From an uncultured Ruminococcus sp. (lineage in GTDB: Bacteria; Bacillota; Clostridia; Oscillospirales; Acutalibacteraceae): a stretch of 12,726 bases of DNA. Made by a program: the position numbers and the translations under genes. This document shows, in pieces, positions 1-6,084 of the stretch. Position 1 is the first letter of the stretch. Each line of letters opens with the position of its first letter. The stretch covers positions 1 through 12,726 of the forward strand of contig CADBSZ010000220.1 in the NCBI GenBank assembly GCA_902797525.1, given 5' to 3'. The notes below the pieces were generated by a model. The model saw only the letters and a list, made by a program, of their open reading frames with translations. It ran no database searches and was not told the DNA's origin.

Positions 1-53
1 CGGATATTCTTGAAGTATCGGTTGATTATCTGCTTGGCAGAGAAAAATCTTAA
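1..53 (+). CDS. C-terminal end of an XRE-family helix-turn-helix regulator (partial)
   Basis: The frame with codons starting at base 3 reads DILEVSVDYLLGREKS and stops at TAA 51-53. The ending V-S-V-D-Y-L-L-G is the characteristic last helix of the Cro/C1 (XRE) DNA-binding domain, which usually reads 'LNVSVDYLLG'. The protein ends only four residues after this motif, so it is probably a small, DNA-binding-domain-only repressor or the tail of one. The rest lies outside the window, so its target cannot be inferred. The reading is short but the motif is distinctive. Confidence 0.6.
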   Translation, partial: DILEVSVDYLLGREKS

Positions 54-100
54 TCAAAAACATTTCGCCGTTTTTGCGGCACAAAATTTTTTCCTCATTT

Positions 101-156
101 TCCCTCATCCCATCGGCTGCCCCCGGCAAGCGATAGGATGGGGGAAAAGCTTTTTT
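101..156 (+). terminator. Long hairpin with T-run downstream of the XRE gene
   Basis: Bases 101-121 pair with 125-145 around a 3-nt CCC loop. There are ten outer pairs, one mismatch, four pairs, two mismatches and four pairs. It is followed by AAAGC and six T at 151-156. It lies about 50 nt after the XRE stop and is the likely end of that transcript. A smaller GCCG/CGGC hairpin (67-80) followed by a short T-run precedes it and may act with it. The imperfect long stem could also be a dispersed repeat. Confidence 0.5.
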
Positions 157-170
157 AGCAATCCGCTATT

Positions 171-208
171 ATAAAAGAACAACCCCTGACCATTATTGGT
201 CGGGGGTT
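171..208 (-). terminator. Hairpin ending a possible short minus-strand RNA
   Basis: Bases 181-191 pair with 198-208 (11 pairs, one G-U) around the 6-nt loop ATTATT. On the minus strand the stem is followed by GTTCTTTTATAAT, a usable U-tract. On the plus strand no T-run follows, so the minus orientation is favoured. Confidence 0.5.
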
Positions 209-222
209 AATGCACTCTCTCA
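171..222 (-). ncRNA. Candidate small RNA of about 50 nt (antisense-antitoxin-like layout)
   Basis: On the minus strand a -10 box TATAAT (229-234) lies 17 nt from a weak -35 TTGCAC (252-257), predicting a start near 222 and an end at the 181-208 hairpin. A tiny RNA made almost only of a terminator hairpin, with this promoter pattern, resembles the RNA antitoxins that converge on small hydrophobic toxin genes (TxpA/BsrE/Fst-like type I systems) in Firmicutes. The toxin ORF that should lie upstream of the hairpin on the plus strand is not visible: the plus frame through 137-298 is open but has no start codon or hydrophobic segment. It may be a remnant, or an unrelated small RNA. Resemblance is from memory of the layout, not from a search. 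Confidence 0.3.
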
Positions 223-301
223 TCTATTATTATATCACGATCATTTTCAAAGTGCAATAGGTTTTACAAAAATAAAAATAATAATATTTTTATAAAAACT
301 A

Positions 302-329
302 TTGACATGTTAATAAAATATGGTATAAT
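302..329 (+). promoter_or_regulatory. Strong sigma-A promoter of the 302-968 unit
   Basis: A perfect -35 TTGACA (302-307), a 16-nt spacer and a perfect -10 TATAAT (324-329) with an extended-10 TGG just before it. Transcription should start near 336. This is the best promoter in the window. Confidence 0.85.
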
Positions 330-361
330 ATAGACAAAGAAAAGACAAGGAGGTTTTTAAT

Positions 362-469
362 ATGAAAGTTAAAATTTACAGACTTAAGCATATTAAAGAT
401 TTCATCCGGAGCTTGCCACCCAATGTGGAAGCCCAAGGCTTTTGGGCAAACGGAAGCGAAACTGTTTAA
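362..469 (+). CDS. 35-residue ORF at the head of an AT-rich transcription unit, unknown function
   Basis: ATG 362 follows a near-perfect ribosome binding site AAGGAGG (347-353) with an 8-nt spacer, about 26 nt after the predicted transcription start, so translation probably begins here. The frame stops at TAA 467-469. The product begins MKVKIYRLKHIKDFIRS, is basic and amphipathic at the N-terminus, and ends QGFWANGSETV. It has no signal peptide or transmembrane segment and I do not recognise it. Two small hairpins lie inside the ORF (416-428 and 431-447, the latter with a perfect 6-bp GC-rich stem). Three readings are possible: a genuine small protein, a leader peptide of a longer RNA, or the intact start of a gene broken by stops. 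The same frame continues to a stop at 929-931 just before the terminator but carries eight internal stop codons. Confidence 0.4.
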   Translation: MKVKIYRLKHIKDFIRSLPPNVEAQGFWANGSETV

Positions 470-934
470 GCCGGAGATCAGCTAATCATTTTATTGTTAT
501 GAAACAACTTATGTATTGATTTGGATTAAGACTTGATTCCGCCGCTGAGGAGTATTTACCTTCGTGTACACTTTCATTTGACATATTATTATTCCAACGC
601 CTTATTCAGTGACGTGACGGGAAGCGGAAAAGCTTTTGGGAACAACGGATACTTTACAATTTAATATTCCCAAATCATATTACGGTGGTTATACCAATGA
701 GAAGTTAACTTTTCTTTCATTCGTTTATACAATCCATTATTGAGGACAGTCCCATGAGAAGGTAATTTTTTAAACGGATATTCTAAGAATCGGAGAACGG
801 ACCAATGTAATACTTAATAATTAAACGGTTCATTTTATCAGATTGGAGCTAATTCCCATGTACACTTAAACGGACACTTTAATTTCAACAACAATGGAGT
901 GAGTCCAAAGAACAGTTTAATTTCAAAGTAAATG
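470..934 (+). other. Gene-less AT-rich transcribed region: structured RNA or decayed gene
   Basis: About 465 nt between the 35-codon ORF and the terminator with no ORF longer than about 45 codons. My count for 481-900 is 143 G+C of 420 (34%), against roughly half in the flanking genes. Visible structure includes a perfect 8-bp inverted repeat TTTGGGAA (635-642)/TTCCCAAA (667-674), a TTGTT/AACAA hairpin (494-507), TGGT/ACCA around 687-697, and a 6-bp long-range match 537-542/624-629. The motif TTAAACGG occurs three times (770, 821, 866). AACGG occurs six times from 449 on, and five copies share the frame of ATG 362. Both a large ornate non-coding RNA and a degenerate repeat-protein gene fit. 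I cannot choose between them by eye. Confidence 0.4.
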
Positions 935-968
935 AAAAAGGCCGGCGCGTTGTGCGCCGGTCTTTCTT
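935..968. terminator. Bidirectional intrinsic terminator
   Basis: CCGGCGC (942-948) pairs perfectly with GCGCCGG (954-960) around a 5-nt loop. The plus strand continues with TCTTTCTT, the minus strand with CTTTTTCATTT. The A-tract 935-939 and the T-rich 963-968 make it usable both ways. It ends the 302-968 unit and the phosphohexomutase gene on the minus strand. Confidence 0.85.
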
Positions 969-1002
969 GCGTTTATTTGTGTTTTAACGCCAAAAATTCG
1001 TA

Positions 1003-2721
1003 TTAGAGTCCCAGAATCTCTTTGGCGGATGCAACCAGTCCTTCGCAAATTTTCAGCGCGTCGTCGCGTGTTTTGCCGACAGCAGTCACATACAGCTTGA
1101 TTTTCGGCTCGGTGCCGCTGGGACGGATAATCACGCCGTTGTCGCCCTCCAAATGCAGCGAAATCACGTTCGAGGTGGGGAGGTCAAGGTCCTCGGTGCT
1201 GCCGCTTACCAAATCGGTTTCCTTTTTCAGAAGATAATCGCTGACCTTCACAACCTGATAGCCGTCAATCGCTGCGGGAATGTCGTTTCTGACGGCAGTC
1301 ATCATGTCCGCCATCTTCTGCATGCCTGCGGCGCCCTCAAACTCAAACGCAAAGGTCTGGTTCAGATAATAGCCAAACTCCTCATACAAGCCGTCAATTA
1401 CTTCTGCCAGCGACTTGCCCTGCTTTTTGTAATAGGCAGCCATTTCGGCAATCAGCATGGAAGCCACAACCGCGTCCTTATCTCTTACATAGGTGCCCGA
1501 CAAATAGCCGTAGCTCTCCTCAAAGCCGAACAAATAGCGGTTTTCCTCGCCTTTTTTCTCAAGGTTAAGAATGACCTCGCCGATATATTTAAAGCCTGTC
1601 AGCACGTTTTTCAGCTCGCAGCCGTACTTTTCACACAGCTTGTTAATCAGCTTGGTGGTGACGATGGTTTTTACCACAACGGGATTTTCCGGCAGCTTGC
1701 CCGCCTGCTTTTTGCAGGAGAGGATATAGTTGGTCAGCATCACGCCGTCCTCGTTGCCGGTAATCAAACGGTAGCTGCCGTCATAATCGCGCACAGCGAT
1801 ACCCACTCTGTCCGCGTCGGGGTCGGTGGCAAGCAGCAAATCGGGTTGCACTTTTTCGCACAGTTCCAAGCCCTTTTGCAGTGCTTCCTTAATTTCGGGG
1901 TTGGGGTAGGGACAGGTGGTAAAGTTGCCGTCGGGCAGCTCCTGTTCCTTTACAACCGTAACCTCATCCACGCCGATTTTGCTGAGGATTCTTCTGACCA
2001 GCTTGTTGCCGGTACCGTTGAGCGGCGTATAAACAACCTTTAAGCCTGCGCCCCTGCACATGCCGGGATTAACCTGTTGCTCAAGCACCTTTTCCAGATA
2101 GGTGTCATATACGCTGTCGTCCACATATTCAATCATACCGCTTTTCAGCGCCTCGTCAAAGTCAGCGAGCTTTACGTCGCTGAACATGTCGAGCTTTGTA
2201 ATCTCGTCATATACCGCCGTTGCCGCTGCGTCGGTCATCTGACAGCCGTCCTCGCCGTACGCTTTGTAGCCGTTGTATTTTGCGGGGTTGTGGCTGGCGG
2301 TCACCATAATACCTGCCTGACACTTAAAGTAGCGCACCAAATAGGACAGAACAGGCGTGGGCTGCAGCTCGGAGGTGATATACACCTTAATGCCGTTTGC
2401 CGCTAAAACGCGCGCCGCCTCATTCATAAACAAATCCGCCTTAATGCGGCTGTCGTGCGAAATAGCTACGGAACCCTTGCCGTATTTGGCGAGCACATAG
2501 TTTGCCAAGCCCTGCGTTGCCTGACGGACAACATAGATATTCATTCTGTTGGTGCCTGCGCCGATAACGCCGCGCAGACCTGCCGTGCCGAACTTCAGCG
2601 CCGTATAAAAGCGGTCGTAAATTTCGGCTTCGTTATCCTTAATGCTTTCGAGTTCTTCAATAAGGTCTTTATCGTCACCGGCGTTTTTGAGCCAAATCTC
2701 ATAAAGCTTATTGCAATCCAT
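1003..2721 (-). CDS. Phosphoglucomutase/phosphomannomutase (alpha-D-phosphohexomutase)
   Basis: Interconverts hexose 1-phosphate and hexose 6-phosphate, most likely glucose, in the cytoplasm, feeding nucleotide-sugar synthesis. The four hallmarks of the alpha-D-phosphohexomutase family are present in the 572-residue product: catalytic phosphoserine loop TASHNP (141-146, Ser143), metal loop DPDADR (300-305), sugar loop GFEESYG (399-405) and phosphate loop RPSGTEP (533-539), plus GTAGLRG near 45-51. Length and motif spacing match the PgcA/PGM2-like subgroup of about 570-590 residues. I chose ATG 2721 because GGAGGGG (2728-2734) lies 6 nt upstream. An in-frame start at 2778 would add 19 residues but has no such site. 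It is a single-gene unit with its own promoter and a shared terminator at 935-968. Specificity between glucose and mannose cannot be decided from the motifs; pgcA would be the closest symbol. Confidence 0.95.
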   Translation of the reverse strand: MDCNKLYEIWLKNAGDDKDLIEELESIKDNEAEIYDRFYTALKFGTAGLRGVIGAGTNRMNIYVVRQATQGLANYVLAKYGKGSVAISHDSRIKADLFMNEAARVLAANGIKVYITSELQPTPVLSYLVRYFKCQAGIMVTASHNPAKYNGYKAYGEDGCQMTDAAATAVYDEITKLDMFSDVKLADFDEALKSGMIEYVDDSVYDTYLEKVLEQQVNPGMCRGAGLKVVYTPLNGTGNKLVRRILSKIGVDEVTVVKEQELPDGNFTTCPYPNPEIKEALQKGLELCEKVQPDLLLATDPDADRVGIAVRDYDGSYRLITGNEDGVMLTNYILSCKKQAGKLPENPVVVKTIVTTKLINKLCEKYGCELKNVLTGFKYIGEVILNLEKKGEENRYLFGFEESYGYLSGTYVRDKDAVVASMLIAEMAAYYKKQGKSLAEVIDGLYEEFGYYLNQTFAFEFEGAAGMQKMADMMTAVRNDIPAAIDGYQVVKVSDYLLKKETDLVSGSTEDLDLPTSNVISLHLEGDNGVIIRPSGTEPKIKLYVTAVGKTRDDALKICEGLVASAKEILGL

Positions 2722-2794
2722 GGTTAACCCCTCCATAGCAAATTTTGACAATATTTCTTGGCTGAAAGGAAAAAACAATCAACCATACATGTTT

Positions 2795-2823
2795 AATATA
2801 CCATAAAACGGCGAAAAATACAA
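2795..2823 (-). promoter_or_regulatory. Probable promoter of the phosphohexomutase gene
   Basis: On the minus strand a weak -35 TTGTAT (2818-2823), a 17-nt spacer and an extended -10 TGGTATATT (-10 at 2795-2800). This gives a leader of about 65 nt before ATG 2721. Confidence 0.5.
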
Positions 2824-2883
2824 GTTTGATATGCCCCTATCTTTCGCGGTTTTTGATTCGGTTTTTAGACAGTTTTGATAGTT

Positions 2884-5800
2884 TTACCACACCGCCGCCT
2901 CGTTTTCAAAGGCATATCCGGCCGCAGTCGGCAAAGAACGGTAGCCCTTGCTGCCCAAATAGCTGTTGAGCCATGTCATATCCCATTCGGAATCGTGCGG
3001 TACATAGATATAGCGCGGTACCTTTTCGGGATTCAGCTCGTAAAATTCGCTCAGCCGCTGCAAGCTGGCGGCGTTTGTTCCCGTCAGCCATGCCGAAAAC
3101 GTGCCATAGGGCATATCCGCCGCAAGATGAATCCAGGTGCGTTTGCTGAGCACCAGCAGATTAGCCTCCGGCATGCTCCAATACATCGAAACATCGGCAT
3201 AAATCGTGTTGTAAGTTTCCGCGTTACTCGGATTCGTGCACAGTCCGGCGGCAGGGCCTTCCGTAATTTCGGCAGTCAACTTATCCGGCTCACCGTCCCA
3301 AAAAACATGATACGCCTTTGCGCCGATTTGCATACCGCCCTGCATCACCAGCATCACAGCGACGCCGGCAAGGCTTAAACGCTTAACCCAAACCGCGTAT
3401 TCCACATTGTCGGGGCTTTCGCGCATTTCGCGAATCAGCTGTGCCAGGAAAACAAAGCTTGCCAAATTCACCGCCGCGAACGCCATGGAAATCACGTAAA
3501 AATACTGATTTGAAGGATAGAACACGCAGAAGGAATACACGATTCCGCCCACAAACACTGCGGCAAAGATTTCACGCGGCTTGTTTTTGCACAGTACATA
3601 TGCGGTAATGCCGATAAACACCATCGGGAACATCACTGAGTTAAAGGTGTTTTGCGCCAAATATGGGAGCAGCAGAATGTATGAGTAAATTACTACGCCT
3701 GTCGTAACGATTAAGTAAACCGAACGGTGCAGCTGCCGCTTGCGGTCGATAATCATCACCAGCGCCATCGCGCAGTAGCTGTAAATCGCGTATTTAAAGT
3801 GCGGCTGCATGCGGAAAATCGCGTCAAAATAGCGATACACACGGCTTCCGAAGGTAAAATGACCGTGTTCGGGGTCGTTGAGCATTTTCGGCAGATTCTC
3901 CGCCAAGCCGCCAAAGCCTGTACGCGGCAGGGTAAACAGCAGGAATACTGCCGCCAGCGCAGCAACGCCGCAGGTGAAGAACAAAAAGGTTTTCGGCGCG
4001 AACATTTCGCTTTTCAGCGTAAATTTCCATTCCTTTTTGCGCAGCAGGAGGTGAATCAGCACGCAAACGCCGTACAGCACATATGCCGACGCCAGATAGG
4101 GCGAGCACAGCACCGCGCCGGCAAAGCACAGTCCGCTGAACACTACCTGCAATTTCTTGCTGTAATCGGCGGTCGCCAGCAGCACGCCTGCCAGCGCTGT
4201 CAGTCCCATTCCCATGGAGTCATAGCTCAGCGCCATGATGTCATAAGGCGTAAACAGGAAGAAGAACACGCTCGCGAAAACGCTGAGCACGCCGTATTTT
4301 TTCAGCTTGACATAAATCAGTGTGGACGCCGCGCAGTGTACGACAATATAAAACACGCGCGCCGCCAGAATGATACCGTCGGTCGAGCCGGCAATCAGCG
4401 TATACAGCCACACAAAAGGCACCAGCAGAATCGAACTCATCTGCGAGAGGTTCCATTCGTCAATAAACAGCGCGTCACCCTTGAGCAGCCGGTGGGGAAT
4501 GGTCAGGTAAAACGCTTCGTCGTTTCCGCCAAAGCCGTAGCGCATTTTCCAAAAGGAAAACAGCACCGCGGCAGACAGCAGGCAGATAAACAGAATATGC
4601 TGCCATTTTACGCGATCTGTGCGTTCTTTTTGCGCGCGGATATACGCTTTGAGCTTGTCAAAAACCTTCATCAGTCCCTTTGCCGCCGAGGTCAGCGCCA
4701 GCGACGCAAGCATCGAGCACACAAAGCCCAGCGGCACGGTCAGTAGAATAAACGGAATCTTATCATAAATGGACGGAATCTGCTTGTTCAGCTCCGTATA
4801 AATCAGACTGTCAAAAATGAACGACAGCAAATATGCGCCGAACACCAAATCCGACACCTTCCACATCGCCCAACGCACTCTCGGGTGCCAGTTGCCGGTT
4901 TTTACGCGGCTGAGCAGCACGAACAGCAGCGTCGCCACGGCATACGGCTCAAAGCCGTACCAGTAAATCCAGCCGCCGGAGTTGAATTTATCGCCGTAGC
5001 TGCGGTAATAATTGAACGCCGTAAACAAAAACAGCAAAATGCCGAGCAGCGGAAGCATGGAGCGCGTTTTCAGCTTTACGCCGTATTCGCGGATATACGC
5101 GCCCGTAAAGTAATAGGCGAGGGGATAAACGCTGACATAAAACGCCGGAATCAGCTTTTGAATCGTCACATTTTCGTGTGGATTCAGCCACCACGAGGCG
5201 GTGTCAAAGCTGAAATTATTAAACAGCGAGGGCAGAATCGTCAAAAACACAAACGTCGCCACCAGCACCTGCTTTTTGCGCTTGGTTTCCAGTTTATTAT
5301 ATGCGAGGTTCAAAAACGGAGCCATTAAAAACAGCCCGATATACATCTCGACATACCACGAGTAGTTCGCGCCGGAAAAGTCAAAAATGCTTAAAATATA
5401 CTGCTTTATGCCGAATTTTCCCGATGCGCCGATTGCCTGAAACATCGCGCCGAAATCCGCCGCATAAAACGCGCTTTTCGCCGCGGGAACATTGTGAATC
5501 GACTTAAAAAACATGCACACAACAGACGCGAGCACAAACACCACTAGCGTTTTGCGTATGCCCTTATAATAGCCTCTGCTCAGCGTTTTGCGGCTCATCA
5601 AATAACCGGTCAAAATCATAAACAGCGGCACGCACGCCGAAAACAGCGTTTTCATCCATATCATCAAAAAGAACAGCGGTCCGTGCAGCAGCGAGGGATC
5701 TCCCTGTGCAATCGCCTGCACGATTCCCTCAATGGGGCCGAGTCCCTCAACCGTGGAATGATAAAAACCGCCCGTCTTGCCGGTTGCCGGGTCAAGGCAG

Positions 5801-5901
5801 TACGTATGATACAAAAAATGTACCGACAACACCAGCACAAATGCAATAATGCGAATCAAATCCATGCTGCTGTTGCGTTTATTCAGCCTTTTAATATCCA
5901 T
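2884..5901 (-). CDS. Acyltransferase-3 / GT-C-like membrane fusion protein (1005 aa)
   Basis: Residues 1-410 look like an acyltransferase 3 (OafA/YrhL-type) membrane O-acyltransferase. The N-terminus has DLIRIIAFVLVLSVHF (14-29) with the family's His in the first membrane helix (His28), then a GYLMSRK segment near 99-105, WYVEMYIGLFLMAPFL near 182-197, and about ten membrane helices. A charged linker (about 411-433) joins a second polytopic domain with the start GGNDEAFYLTIPHRLLKGD (458-476), an acidic luminal-loop motif after the first helix as in GT-C glycosyltransferases. Further helices run to about 861, then a soluble tail of about 145 residues. Ordinary acyltransferase-3 proteins have 350-450 residues, or about 650 when fused to an SGNH domain, so this length is unusual. 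The frame is uninterrupted across the junction. Start ATG 5901 has GAGGAGA (5908-5914) upstream. It probably modifies and/or builds an extracellular glycan; donor and acceptor are unknown. No clear terminator follows the stop. Confidence 0.8.
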   Translation of the reverse strand: MDIKRLNKRNSSMDLIRIIAFVLVLSVHFLYHTYCLDPATGKTGGFYHSTVEGLGPIEGIVQAIAQGDPSLLHGPLFFLMIWMKTLFSACVPLFMILTGYLMSRKTLSRGYYKGIRKTLVVFVLASVVCMFFKSIHNVPAAKSAFYAADFGAMFQAIGASGKFGIKQYILSIFDFSGANYSWYVEMYIGLFLMAPFLNLAYNKLETKRKKQVLVATFVFLTILPSLFNNFSFDTASWWLNPHENVTIQKLIPAFYVSVYPLAYYFTGAYIREYGVKLKTRSMLPLLGILLFLFTAFNYYRSYGDKFNSGGWIYWYGFEPYAVATLLFVLLSRVKTGNWHPRVRWAMWKVSDLVFGAYLLSFIFDSLIYTELNKQIPSIYDKIPFILLTVPLGFVCSMLASLALTSAAKGLMKVFDKLKAYIRAQKERTDRVKWQHILFICLLSAAVLFSFWKMRYGFGGNDEAFYLTIPHRLLKGDALFIDEWNLSQMSSILLVPFVWLYTLIAGSTDGIILAARVFYIVVHCAASTLIYVKLKKYGVLSVFASVFFFLFTPYDIMALSYDSMGMGLTALAGVLLATADYSKKLQVVFSGLCFAGAVLCSPYLASAYVLYGVCVLIHLLLRKKEWKFTLKSEMFAPKTFLFFTCGVAALAAVFLLFTLPRTGFGGLAENLPKMLNDPEHGHFTFGSRVYRYFDAIFRMQPHFKYAIYSYCAMALVMIIDRKRQLHRSVYLIVTTGVVIYSYILLLPYLAQNTFNSVMFPMVFIGITAYVLCKNKPREIFAAVFVGGIVYSFCVFYPSNQYFYVISMAFAAVNLASFVFLAQLIREMRESPDNVEYAVWVKRLSLAGVAVMLVMQGGMQIGAKAYHVFWDGEPDKLTAEITEGPAAGLCTNPSNAETYNTIYADVSMYWSMPEANLLVLSKRTWIHLAADMPYGTFSAWLTGTNAASLQRLSEFYELNPEKVPRYIYVPHDSEWDMTWLNSYLGSKGYRSLPTAAGYAFENEAAVW

Positions 5902-5931
5902 GTTTCTTCTCCTCGCAAAGAGTCTGCCTTT

Positions 5932-5959
5932 ATCATATCACAATTTTCCGTTCTTTTAA
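5932..5959 (-). promoter_or_regulatory. Probable promoter of the acyltransferase fusion gene
   Basis: Minus-strand -35 TTAAAA (5954-5959), 16-nt spacer, -10 TATGAT (5932-5937). It lies between the upstream terminator and the start codon, giving a leader of about 25 nt. Confidence 0.45.
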
Positions 5960-5994
5960 TTGCATATTCGTATTATTCCTCTTTACCATAAGAT

Positions 5995-6026
5995 AAAAAC
6001 AGCGGCATGCCAAACGGCACACCGCT
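5995..6026 (-). terminator. Intrinsic terminator of the ACP-MBOAT-SGNH operon
   Basis: On the minus strand an 11-bp stem (6016-6026 with 6001-6011, two G-U pairs) with a 4-nt loop is followed by GTTTTTATC. It lies about 60 nt after the stop of the SGNH-like gene. An additional AT-rich inverted repeat AAAAAGT/ACTTTTT lies just upstream at about 6048-6070. Confidence 0.8.
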
Positions 6027-6084
6027 CAATTTATACCAATCTTCATTAAAAAGTAGACTTTCAACTTTTTATCAGAGAATAGTA

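Noticed and set aside
101..208. CRISPR-like or tandem structure upstream of the 302 promoter
   Set aside because: The hairpins differ in sequence and there is no regular repeat-spacer pattern.
577..610. Second promoter inside the AT-rich unit at TTGACA (578-583)
   Set aside because: No acceptable -10 hexamer lies 16-18 nt downstream.
1153..2043. 296-codon plus-strand ORF opposite the phosphohexomutase gene
   Set aside because: Antisense shadow of a gene with complete family motifs; the translation is rich in His, Val and Gln with no recognisable domain, and there is no ribosome binding site.
2722..2778. 19-codon N-terminal extension of the phosphohexomutase
   Set aside because: The downstream ATG 2721 has a GGAGGGG site at ideal spacing and matches the family's usual N-terminus.
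3727..4746. 339-codon plus-strand ORF opposite the acyltransferase fusion gene
   Set aside because: Arg/Gln/His-rich translation typical of the reverse of a membrane protein gene; no promoter or ribosome binding site.
3000..5901. Two separate genes (acyltransferase and glycosyltransferase) rather than a fusion
   Set aside because: The frame is continuous through the linker with no stop, and no ribosome binding site with a start was noted at the junction; a sequencing error cannot be fully excluded.
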